From the NCBI GenBank assembly GCA_031550755.1, contig JAVBOJ010000118.1:1-18567 (forward strand): a stretch of DNA of 18,567 nucleotides, written 5' to 3'. Under the pieces are notes generated by a model. The model was not told the DNA's origin, made no database searches, and worked only from the letters and a program-made list of their open reading frames with translations. Each line of letters begins with the position of its first letter. The first letter of the stretch is position 1. Shown piece by piece: positions 7,667 through 13,830 of the stretch. Both the position numbers and the translations under genes were made by a program. Origin of the DNA: JAVBOJ01 sp031550755 (GTDB lineage Bacteria > Bacillota > Clostridia > Oscillospirales > UBA929).

Positions 7667-8077
7667 CGCGAGTAAGTCAGACAGTCGCGTGGGCCGCGCC
7701 GAAAGGCCGCTCACGAGGAAAGTCCGAGCTCCGCAGGGCAAGGATAGCGGGTAACGCCCGCCGGAGGCGACTCCAGGACAAGTGCAACAGAAATATACCG
7801 CCTGACAGATAACAGTGAACAGATAACAGATATAGGAGAACCGCATCCGACCCAATATCTGTACACTGCTATCTGTCAGGTAAGGGTGGAAAGGTGAGGT
7901 AAGGGCTCACCGGCGTCCGGGAGACCGGAACGCCCTGTAAACTCTATCCGGAGCAACACCGCATATGGGACACACAGGCTGGCCCGGCCGTCCCGAAGGT
8001 GGCTGGAGCCGCGCGGCAACGCGCGGCCTAGATAGATGACTGTCCAATACAGAACTCGGCTTACAGATTTGCTCGCG
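7667..8077 (+). ncRNA. rnpB: RNase P RNA (bacterial class A) with an expanded P12
   Basis: Catalytic RNA that removes 5' leaders from tRNA precursors. Universally conserved blocks are present in order: GAGGAAAGTCCGAGCTCC near 7715, AGTGCAACAGAAATATACCG (7781-7800), GGTAAGGGTG after P12, GTAAACTC near 7938, CCTAGATAGATGACTGTCC near 8027 and the 3' ACAGAACTCGGCTTACAG. P1 is a 12-bp helix (7667-7678 with 8066-8077, two G-U pairs), fixing both ends. Helices P13 and P14 (around 7893-7936) mark the ancestral A class. P12 (7803-7878) is about 76 bases, far longer than the roughly 27-base P12 of E. coli, and contains repeated ACAGATA units. The sequence is read from + strand only. Confidence 0.96.
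7803..7878 (+). repeat. Expanded P12 hairpin of RNase P RNA
   Basis: TGACAGATA at 7803-7811 pairs with TATCTGTCA at 7870-7878 (9 bp, perfect). CAGTG pairs with CACTG, and ACAGATAT pairs with ATATCTGT, leaving an 8-base bulge on the 5' side and a loop of about 21 bases. The 5' arm contains ACAGATA three times. It interrupts an otherwise canonical RNase P RNA at a position known to tolerate variation. Confidence 0.85.
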
Positions 8078-8080
8078 CCC

Positions 8081-8133
8081 ATTGTTTCTCCGAAAGCCTC
8101 CGGGTTTTCGGAGAAACAATTAAGTCCCTTTTT
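8081..8133 (+). terminator. Strong hairpin after rnpB, probable terminator
   Basis: A perfect 15-bp stem, 8081-8095 with 8106-8120, and a 10-base loop begin four bases after the end of RNase P RNA. The only T-run (CCCTTTTT, 8126-8133) starts several bases after the stem, so it may also act as a processing or 3'-protection structure. It lies between the convergent rnpB and YtaF-like genes; read on the - strand it has no T-tail. Confidence 0.7.
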
Positions 8134-8137
8134 CAAG

Positions 8138-8725
8138 TTACAACAGACAGCCGACCACGCCGATGACCGCCATCAGCGCGCCCGAGACGATTTCGGCGCA
8201 GACGCCCAGCCGGCCGGAGAGCACCCGCCGGCCCAACAGTCCGCCCAGCGCCACACAGAGATAGCTGATGGCAAAGGTCACCACCGTCGTCAGCAGGACA
8301 GGCAGCCCCAGCATACTGGCGCCCACGCCGAAGCCGAGGTTGTTCAGCGCCAGCGCCAACCCCAGAAGAAACGATTCGCGCGGCTCGATGACGCCGGAAC
8401 GGTCGCGGTCGGCCTGTGCCGGATCGTCAAAGATCGAGCGGTCCGGCTTTTTTTGGATCCGGCCGCGAATGGCCTGCCACAGCGTTATGAGACCGAAAAT
8501 GACCAGCAGTCCGCCGCCGAGGATGTGGGACACGCCCTCCGGGATGAGATCGCCCAGCGCGCCGCCCGCCGTCAGCGAGAGGGCGGTGCCGAGGCTGGTG
8601 ATGCCCGCGATGAACAGATTGCTCGGCACGGGGATCCGGGTTTTCTTGATGCCATAAGAAAGCCCCACCGCGAAGCCGTCTATGTTGGCGGCCAACGCCA
8701 ATGCGCAAATAGAAAGCCAAAGCAT
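8138..8725 (-). CDS. ytaF: YtaF/MntP-family membrane protein with EF-hand-like loop
   Basis: 195 aa, six predicted membrane segments in two halves. The family contains the manganese exporter MntP and the sporulation-associated protein YtaF; the sequence between the halves points to YtaF. First-half motif ANIDGFAVG (Asp16) is kept. The matching second-half segment is LALNNLGFGVG (124-134), without the Asp that MntP uses there, so manganese export is doubtful. The cytosolic loop has DRDRSGVIEPRE at 106-117, a full match to the EF-hand calcium loop pattern D-x-D-x-S-G-x-I-x-x-x-E. The start is supported by GGGAGGA on the - strand at 8733-8739, 7 bases from the ATG. It is divergent from the UDG gene, with only 52 bases between start codons. 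Confidence 0.82.
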   Translation of the reverse strand: MLWLSICALALAANIDGFAVGLSYGIKKTRIPVPSNLFIAGITSLGTALSLTAGGALGDLIPEGVSHILGGGLLVIFGLITLWQAIRGRIQKKPDRSIFDDPAQADRDRSGVIEPRESFLLGLALALNNLGFGVGASMLGLPVLLTTVVTFAISYLCVALGGLLGRRVLSGRLGVCAEIVSGALMAVIGVVGCLL

Positions 8726-8736
8726 AAAAAAATCCT

Positions 8737-8768
8737 CCCTGTTTCTCCTTTCAGCATATGAAACAGGG
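8737..8768. promoter_or_regulatory. Inverted repeat spanning both divergent ribosome sites
   Basis: CCCTGTTTC (8737-8745) and GAAACAGGG (8760-8768) are perfect complements separated by 14 bases. One arm overlaps the ytaF-like ribosome site (- strand), the other the UDG ribosome site (+ strand). It could be an operator, or a consequence of two mirrored Shine-Dalgarno sites; I cannot tell which. Confidence 0.4.
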
Positions 8769-8777
8769 GGAAGTTTG

Positions 8778-9356
8778 GTGAGTTACATGTTGCAATGGGA
8801 TGATCTGGAGAAGGCTTGCGCCGCCTGCACGCGATGCAGTTTGCATCTCGGGCGGACAAAGCCGGTGTTCGGCGTGGGAAACAGGGAGGCTAACGTGCTG
8901 TTTGTCGGGGAGGGCCCCGGCGCGCAGGAGGACGCCAGCGGCATCCCCTTTGTGGGCCGCGCCGGCAAGCTGCTCGACGATATGCTGCTGTCCGTCGGGC
9001 TGACCCGTGAGCGGGTTTATATCGCCAACATCGTCAAATGCCGTCCGCCGGAGAACCGCGACCCGCTGGAGGTCGAGCAGGAGGCCTGCATCGAATATAT
9101 GCTCAATCAGGTGGCGCTGCTGAATCAAAAACTCATCGTTTGTATGGTGCGCATTGCCTACGGACGCATCATCCGGTAGTATTTCAAGATCACCAAGGAG
9201 CATGGGGAATTTTTCGACCGCGGCAAAACCCGGCTGATGGCGACCTATCATCCGTCGTATCTTTTGCGCGACCCGCGCCGCCGGCCGGAGGCCTTTGAGG
9301 ATCTGAAAAAGCTGGAGGCCGCAATTTTAGCGCTTTGCCCGGAGACGTACGCGTAG
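8778..9356 (+). pseudogene. Family 4 uracil-DNA glycosylase interrupted by one in-frame TAG
   Basis: Iron-sulfur uracil-DNA glycosylase that removes uracil in base-excision repair. Start GTG 8778 is 7 bases after AGGGGG; ATG 8787 is the alternative. Cluster cysteines are all present: C17-x2-C20, C88 and C104 (16 apart, as in the family). Motif GEGPGAQEDASGIPFVGRAG 45-64 is intact. A TAG at 9177-9179 (codon 134) stops translation; the same frame continues as YFKITKEHGEFF...ATYHPSYLLRDPRR and ends at TAG 9354-9356, restoring normal length (about 192 codons) and the essential HPS motif. GAG to TAG would explain it in one change. CMVRIAYGR just before the stop also departs from the usual C-L-G-R-I-A, hinting at decay or poor sequence here. 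Confidence 0.85.
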
Positions 9357-9399
9357 GTACAGGAACACAATAAAACAGGACGACGAAAGAGAGAATGTG

Positions 9400-10254
9400 A
9401 TGAAGAGCTTTTTTTACCGGATTTTTTGCGGCTTTTTTCTCGGGATCAGCGTGTTTGCGCCGGGCATCAGCGGCAGCGTGATGGCCGTCATGATGGGCAT
9501 TTATGACAAATTGCTGGACATTGTGGCCAACCCGTTTAAAAATCTCAAGAAGAACATACTCTATCTGTTCCCGATGGGCATCGGCACCGTCATCAGCCTG
9601 ATCTCCTTTGTCATCGGCTTCAGCTACCTGTTCGGTGCCTATGAAAAAGCGACGTATTTCCTGTTTATGGGCCTAATCGCGGGGAATATCCCCCTTGTGT
9701 TCCGGGACGCAGCCCGGGACGGCTTTAAAAAGCACTATCTCATCGGTATTGTCGTGGCCTTTGGCATTGCTCTGGCCATCGGGATCATTCGCAGCAACAT
9801 GCCGGAGGCGGTGGCGGCGGCGGGCGTCGTCAACCTGCCGTATTTCGGACTGAGCAGCTTCGTGGCGGGGATTTCGGCCATGGTGCCCGGCATGAGCATA
9901 TCGATGATCCTCATGGTGTTCGGCGTCTATGAGCCGATCCTCTTCGCGGCCAAGAATTTTGAGGTGTTGACCGCCGCCGTTGTCGCCGTTTGTTTTTTGG
10001 CGGGTATGATCTCGTTTTCGCGCATTATCCGCTTCTTTGTCCGGCGGTATCATAATTTTTGCTATTTTATGGTGGGCGGCTTTATGTGCGGCTCGCTGGT
10101 CAGCATCTTCCTGATGCCCAAAAGCAACGACAACTTCAATGTGTGGATCGGCATGGCTGCGCTGGCGGCCGGCCTGGGGCTGTCCTTGTTGTTTGTGTAT
10201 TTGAGCAAAAAGCTCAATTTGGAAGACGAACACGCCATGACGGAAAAACCGTAA
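9400..10254 (+). CDS. DUF368 membrane protein, PopT-type polyprenyl-phosphate transporter candidate
   Basis: 284 aa, about eight hydrophobic segments. The DUF368 hallmark occurs twice: FAPGISGSVMAVMMGIYDKLL near the N-terminus, and MVPGMSISMILMVFGVYEPIL near 165-190, i.e. an inverted or duplicated pair of half-helix motifs. Members of this family (PopT) have been shown to return undecaprenyl phosphate across the membrane for reuse in wall synthesis; that role is transferred by family only. I prefer ATG 9400 (GAAAGAGAG ends 6 bases upstream) over GTG 9397. It lies 43 bases after the broken UDG gene, with no clear promoter or terminator between them, so they may share a transcript. Confidence 0.88.
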   Translation: MKSFFYRIFCGFFLGISVFAPGISGSVMAVMMGIYDKLLDIVANPFKNLKKNILYLFPMGIGTVISLISFVIGFSYLFGAYEKATYFLFMGLIAGNIPLVFRDAARDGFKKHYLIGIVVAFGIALAIGIIRSNMPEAVAAAGVVNLPYFGLSSFVAGISAMVPGMSISMILMVFGVYEPILFAAKNFEVLTAAVVAVCFLAGMISFSRIIRFFVRRYHNFCYFMVGGFMCGSLVSIFLMPKSNDNFNVWIGMAALAAGLGLSLLFVYLSKKLNLEDEHAMTEKP

Positions 10255-10271
10255 CCTCCTTGTTGGATCGA

Positions 10272-10377
10272 TTGCCGCAAAAGTATTGAAACAAAAGGCT
10301 CTGCGGGAATGCGGAAGTATGTACGGAGTCGCAAAGGCGGCTCCGTCGTGTTTTGCGCAGAAGCTTTCTTGCGGCAA
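10272..10377. repeat. Palindromic element of about 106 bases
   Basis: Terminal TTGCCGCAA (10272-10280) is a perfect inverted copy of TTGCGGCAA (10369-10377). Inside it, AAAGGCTCTGCG (about 10294-10305) is an imperfect complement of CGCAGAAGCTTT (about 10356-10367), and ACGGAG (10323-10328) pairs with CTCCGT (10341-10346). The remainder of 10255-10430 holds no gene I can support. It could be a long terminator-like structure after the DUF368 gene or a dispersed miniature element. Confidence 0.55.
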
Positions 10378-10432
10378 GCATCGTGGTTGTGTGCCCCACA
10401 TCAGGGATCCCCTGATAATCCACAATGTTGGA

Positions 10433-10452
10433 AACGGGATGCCCATCCCGTT
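10433..10452. repeat. Short perfect inverted repeat at the edge of the AT-rich island
   Basis: AACGGGATG (10433-10441) and CATCCCGTT (10444-10452) are complementary with only CC between them. The base composition changes sharply right after it, from GC-rich to AT-rich, so it marks the left border of the imported-looking segment. Confidence 0.55.
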
Positions 10453-10656
10453 ATAATCGGTTCAAATCATCTGGACTTTTTGTGGATTCATGATAGAATA
10501 GGCTTGTGTAGAGTATTTATATTAGGCGAAGTAAAACGCCACAAGGAAACTTGTGTTGATATAGATATTTCAAATATAAAGGAGATGGTTGGATTATATG
10601 AAAAACGATTTAATAATGACACGGAGAGTGATTCTATTTTAGCTCTCCGAAATTAA
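10453..10656 (+). pseudogene. Orphan coding-like fragment before the acetyltransferase
   Basis: An open frame whose last part reads plausibly as protein (EVKRHKETCVDIDISN, then KEMVGLYEKRFNN) in the same AT-rich style as the next gene. Its frame extends upstream to an ATG at 10309, but that part lies in the palindromic element and is not credible. No good start is visible, so I read it as the 3' remnant of a gene cut off at the island border. The stop (TAA 10654-10656) overlaps the AAGGAG ribosome site of the acetyltransferase, an arrangement typical of operons. No family recognised. Confidence 0.35.
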
Positions 10657-10667
10657 GGAGTGTAAAA

Positions 10668-11141
10668 ATGGAAATTTTATATGAAATTCGAGAATATACG
10701 GAATCAGATTATATCGCATTTAAGAAAATGCTGGGAAACTGCTTTTCACAAGATTATAAAATAGCGCTTACAGAAACACAATTAGAGCGGTTGTGCAAGG
10801 ATATTGCCCAACAAACCAATGCAAATATTATGTTTCTTGATTTATTGTTTTTAAATGGCTCTGCAAAAGGTTTTATCAACTACCAAGTGGACACCTCAAA
10901 AAGTGATTGGTGTGAAAAAGAAAACTGGGGTTTCATTCGGGAAGCTTTTGTTGCAGACGACGTGCGAGGAAATGGCTGGGGGAGAAAGTTAGTTGAAAAT
11001 GCTGAGAACAGGCTAAGCATTTTGGCAGTTCCCAATATTTATTTGACAACAGACGACAGCAAAGACTTTTGGACTAAGGTAGGCTATCGTGATACCCATG
11101 AGATTTGCATAAAGAATGACGGCTGTATCTTCGTAAAATAA
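10668..11141 (+). CDS. GNAT-family N-acetyltransferase
   Basis: 157 aa, likely uses acetyl-CoA to acetylate a small molecule or protein amine; substrate unknown. N-terminal IREYTESDYIAFKKM is the usual GNAT beta1/alpha1 opening. Motif A is AFVADDVRGNGWGRKLVENAE (about 94-114), containing the R-G-x-G-x-G-x-x-L pyrophosphate-binding pattern. The C-terminal DFWTKVGYRDTHE matches motif B (F-Y/W-x-x-x-G-Y/F). AAGGAG at 10655-10660 is 7 bases before the ATG. Codons end mostly in A or T, in clear contrast to the GC-ending codons of both neighbours, which suggests horizontal acquisition. Some relatives of this kind are antibiotic-modifying enzymes, but nothing in the sequence proves resistance. Confidence 0.85.
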   Translation: MEILYEIREYTESDYIAFKKMLGNCFSQDYKIALTETQLERLCKDIAQQTNANIMFLDLLFLNGSAKGFINYQVDTSKSDWCEKENWGFIREAFVADDVRGNGWGRKLVENAENRLSILAVPNIYLTTDDSKDFWTKVGYRDTHEICIKNDGCIFVK

Positions 11142-11165
11142 GCATAATCCGCATAAAGGAGGCCG

Positions 11166-11203
11166 AGCGGAGGTTCCGGGTTGCCCCGGAACCTCCGCTT
11201 TTT
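11166..11203 (+). terminator. Intrinsic terminator after the GNAT gene
   Basis: A perfect 15-bp GC-rich stem (11166-11180 with 11185-11199) with loop TTGC ends in five T (11199-11203). The T-run overlaps the 3' end of the convergent threonine aldolase gene. On the - strand no T-run follows, so it serves the + strand. Confidence 0.88.
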
Positions 11204-12209
11204 ACATCGCCGCGATCAGGTCGGCCACCGCCGACACATCGGCCTCGGTCACCCCGTGGTGGGTCAACAGCCGCACCTCACCGCCCATGGCGGGGTTGGT
11301 GATGACACCCTGCCGCAAAAGTCCGGCGTGGAACGCCTCGGCCGAGAGCCGTGCGGGCAGCCGGAAAAACACCATGTTGATCTGCGGCGGCTCCACCGCA
11401 AAGCCGGGGAGCGCGGACAGCCTGTCGGCCAGCAGCCGGGCGTTTCGATGATCCTCCGGCAGCCGCGCGCGCATTTCACCCAGCGAAAGCAAACCCGCCG
11501 CGGCCAAAATCCCGGTCTGGCGCATCCCGCCGCCGAGCAGCTTGCGGTATTTGCGCGCCCGGGCGATGAAGGCCCTGTCGCCGCACAGCAGGGAGCCCAC
11601 CGGCGCGCACAGCCCCTTGGACAGGCAAAACATCACCGAATCGACATGGGATACGATCTCGGACGCCTCACAGCCCAGCACCGCCGCCGCGTTGAACAGC
11701 CGTGCGCCGTCGAGATGCACCGCGAGGCCGTGGGCGTTCGCCACCGCCCGCATTTCCCGCATGTAGGACAGCGGCAGCACCTGACCGCCGCCGTGGGCGT
11801 TTTCCAGACACAACAGCCGGCTGCGCGGCACATGAATGTCCTCGGTGTCGCGCACCGCCGCCGCGACCGCCGCCGGGTCCATCGCGCCGCGTACCGACGG
11901 CAGGGTGCGCAGGTTGACGCCCGACAGAACCGCCGCCGCGCCCACCTCGTGCTCCACGATGTGGCAGTGCTGATCCAGAATAACCTCGTCGCCCCGGCTT
12001 GTGTGGGTCATGACGGCCAGCTGGTTGCCCATGGTGCCCGACGGCACGAACAGGGCGTCCTCCTTGCCGGTCAGGCGGGCGGCCTCGGCCTCCAGGCGCA
12101 GGGTGGTGGGATCGTCGCGATAGACATCGTCGCCTACCTCGGCCTCCATCATAGCGCGGCGCATGGCGTCGGTGGGCTTGGTCACGGTATCGGAACGCAG
12201 ATCAATCAT
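11202..12209 (-). CDS. ltaE: Low-specificity L-threonine aldolase
   Basis: PLP enzyme that splits threonine/allo-threonine into glycine and acetaldehyde; cytosolic. 335 aa, normal length. N-terminal MIDLRSDTVTKPT is the family signature, His83 sits in the cofactor-stacking position, ENAHGGG at 136-142 corresponds to the family's E-N-T-x block, HLDGAR at 165-170 carries the PLP-pyridine Asp, and the Schiff-base lysine is Lys198 (FCLSKGLCAPVGS). I place the start at the ATG whose last base on the + strand is 12207 (complement 12207-12209): AAGGAG lies 9 bases upstream, whereas the in-frame ATG three codons earlier touches that site. It is transcribed away from the phosphofructokinase gene. Confidence 0.93.
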   Translation of the reverse strand: MIDLRSDTVTKPTDAMRRAMMEAEVGDDVYRDDPTTLRLEAEAARLTGKEDALFVPSGTMGNQLAVMTHTSRGDEVILDQHCHIVEHEVGAAAVLSGVNLRTLPSVRGAMDPAAVAAAVRDTEDIHVPRSRLLCLENAHGGGQVLPLSYMREMRAVANAHGLAVHLDGARLFNAAAVLGCEASEIVSHVDSVMFCLSKGLCAPVGSLLCGDRAFIARARKYRKLLGGGMRQTGILAAAGLLSLGEMRARLPEDHRNARLLADRLSALPGFAVEPPQINMVFFRLPARLSAEAFHAGLLRQGVITNPAMGGEVRLLTHHGVTEADVSAVADLIAAM

Positions 12210-12241
12210 CCGAAACATCTCCTTTATTGGGTTGCGTATAG

Positions 12242-12270
12242 AGTATAGCACCCGAAACACCACTCCGCAA
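12242..12270 (-). promoter_or_regulatory. Promoter of the threonine aldolase gene
   Basis: On the - strand: TTGCGG (complement of 12265-12270), 17 bases, then TATACT (complement of 12242-12247), preceded by TGC, which forms an extended -10. It lies about 33 bases before the start codon. Confidence 0.65.
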
Positions 12271-12286
12271 CGCTTCGTTTTCCTGT

Positions 12287-12315
12287 TTGCATTCCCTGCA
12301 GCCCTGTGCTATACT
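12287..12315 (+). promoter_or_regulatory. Promoter of the phosphofructokinase gene
   Basis: TTGCAT (12287-12292), 17 bases, TATACT (12310-12315), with TGC directly before the -10 (extended -10). It is divergent from the aldolase promoter; the two -35 boxes are only 16 bases apart. Confidence 0.72.
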
Positions 12316-12351
12316 GTGTTCTTGGAATGAAATGTGGGAGGTTTTAGACAA

Positions 12352-13596
12352 ATGGAGAAGTTAACAGGCGCATGTATTATCGGCCAGTCGGGCGGCCCGA
12401 CCGCCGTCATCAATGCTTCCGCGCAGGGCGCTATCGAGGCGGCGCTGGCCGACGGCTGCATTACCAAGGTCTACGGCGCGGCGCACGGTATCCGCGGCGT
12501 GCTGGACGAGGTGCTCTACGATATGAGCAAAGAAGATCCCGCCGAGCTGGCCCGCATGAAGTATACCCCGTCGTCGCTGCTCGGCTCCTGCCGCTATAAG
12601 CTCAAAGATCCCGACGTGGACGACACCGATTACAAGCGCATTCTGGAGGTTTTCAAGAAATACGATGTGCGGTATTTTTTCTATAACGGCGGCAACGACA
12701 GCATGGACACCTGCAACAAAATCAGCAAATTTATGCAGAAGTCCGGCTATGAATGCCGCGTGATGGGCATTCCCAAGACCATTGACAACGACCTCTTCGG
12801 CACCGACCATTGCCCCGGGTTTGCCAGCGCCGCCAAGTATATCGCCACCTCCTGCATGGAGGTTTATCATGACGCGCGGGTGTATGACATCGGCATGATT
12901 ACCATTATCGAGATCATGGGACGTCACGCCGGATGGCTGACCGCCGCCGCCGCGCTGGCGCAAAATGCCGGCGCCGGCCCCGATCTCATCTATTTGCCCG
13001 AGATTCCGTTTGATCTGGACGAGTTCCTCAAGGACGTCTCGCAGGTGTACGGCAAGCAGAAAAACTGCATCGTGGCCGTCAGCGAGGGCATCCATGACAA
13101 GGACGGCAAATTTATCGCCGAGTATGGCTCGGGCATTGCCCACGCCAAGGATTCCTTCGGGCATTCCCAGCTCGGCGGGCTGGCCGCCACGCTGGCGGCG
13201 CTGGTCAAGGAACGCACCGGCGCCAAGGTGCGCGGGATTGAGCTGTCGCTTCTCCAGCGCTGCGCCGCGCATTGCGCTTCCGGCACCGATATTGAGGAGT
13301 CCTACGCTGCCGGGCGGGCCGCCGTGGAAAACGCCGTCGCCGGCATCACGGACAAAATGGTAGGCTTCGAGCGCAGTCTGGAAAACGGACAGTACAAATG
13401 CAACATCAAGCTGCTCGATCTGTCGGTCGTGGCCAACACCGAGAAAAAGGTGCCGCGCGAGTGGATCAACGAGGAGGGCAACGGCGTGCTTCCGGCCTTT
13501 GTGGACTACGCCCTGCCGCTGATTCAGGGCGAGAGCGGGCTGGCGCGCGAAAACGGTCTGCCGCGGTTTGCCAGGCTGAAAAAGGTGAAGGTATAA
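12352..13596 (+). CDS. pfp: 6-phosphofructokinase, pyrophosphate-dependent type
   Basis: Phosphorylates fructose 6-phosphate to fructose 1,6-bisphosphate, the committed step of glycolysis. 414 aa. The first motif is GQSGGPTAVINAS (11-23). Donor-selecting positions favour PPi over ATP: GGND at 113-116 has Asp where ATP enzymes carry Gly (GGDGS), and PKTIDND at 141-147 has Lys where ATP enzymes have Gly (PGTIDND). MGRHAGW at 189-195 is the substrate-binding block. Start ATG 12352 is 10 bases after GGGAGG (12336-12341); an earlier in-frame GTG at 12334 overlaps that site and is rejected. PPi-type enzymes are reversible and common in Clostridia. A hairpin follows the stop. Confidence 0.93.
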   Translation: MEKLTGACIIGQSGGPTAVINASAQGAIEAALADGCITKVYGAAHGIRGVLDEVLYDMSKEDPAELARMKYTPSSLLGSCRYKLKDPDVDDTDYKRILEVFKKYDVRYFFYNGGNDSMDTCNKISKFMQKSGYECRVMGIPKTIDNDLFGTDHCPGFASAAKYIATSCMEVYHDARVYDIGMITIIEIMGRHAGWLTAAAALAQNAGAGPDLIYLPEIPFDLDEFLKDVSQVYGKQKNCIVAVSEGIHDKDGKFIAEYGSGIAHAKDSFGHSQLGGLAATLAALVKERTGAKVRGIELSLLQRCAAHCASGTDIEESYAAGRAAVENAVAGITDKMVGFERSLENGQYKCNIKLLDLSVVANTEKKVPREWINEEGNGVLPAFVDYALPLIQGESGLARENGLPRFARLKKVKV

Positions 13597-13603
13597 TAGA
13601 CGG

Positions 13604-13627
13604 GGGCGCGGTGGAAACATCGCGCCC
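13604..13627 (+). terminator. Hairpin after pfp, terminator without T-tail
   Basis: GGGCGCGGTG (13604-13613) pairs with CATCGCGCCC (13618-13627), ten pairs with one G-U, closed by a GAAA tetraloop. What follows is TCATAAATT rather than a T-run. Either it is a weak terminator, or the T-tail was separated by the insertion of the IS110 element nearby. Confidence 0.5.
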
Positions 13628-13764
13628 TCATAAATTAGGACAAAGAGGCGCATGAAAGCCCAGCTATAAAAAGTCAATAGTGACTGGTGAAAAAAATGTC
13701 AGCAGTAGTCTCGCAAATAAGGGTAGAACAAAAAGGCCACGCTATGGCAGCCTGGGGATGTGGG

Positions 13765-13828
13765 GCTCTGCGGCGCGGCAGAGCATTTGAAACCGATAGC
13801 CAACTGCGGTTGACTATCGGATTTCAAA
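13765..13828. repeat. Two adjacent hairpins at the 3' end of the transposase gene
   Basis: GCTCTGC (13765-13771) pairs with GCAGAGC (13778-13784). One base later a long stem starts: TTTGAAACCGATAG (13786-13799) with CTATCGG (13814-13820) and TTTCAAA (13822-13828), plus inner CAAC/GTTG around loop TGCG; 18 pairs with only single-base irregularities. It ends two bases before the transposase stop codon. No T-run follows in either direction. Confidence 0.7.
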
Positions 13829-13830
13829 CG

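Noticed and set aside
7803..7835. ACAGATA repeats as a CRISPR array
   Set aside because: Repeat unit too short, no regular spacers, and it is fully explained as one arm of the RNase P P12 helix.
9177..9179. TAG as a recoded sense codon
   Set aside because: The foldase gene ends at TAG directly before its terminator, and no suppressor tRNA or other internal TAG is visible in the window.
10598..10642. 14-codon leader peptide before the GNAT gene (MKNDLIMTRRVILF)
   Set aside because: Ribosome site about 13 bases away, and no alternative hairpins that would support attenuation. The competing frame gives a more protein-like reading.
12361..13677. 438-codon open frame on the - strand across pfp
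   Set aside because: Shadow of a well-supported phosphofructokinase; low-complexity hydrophobic/Gly-rich translation with no motif.
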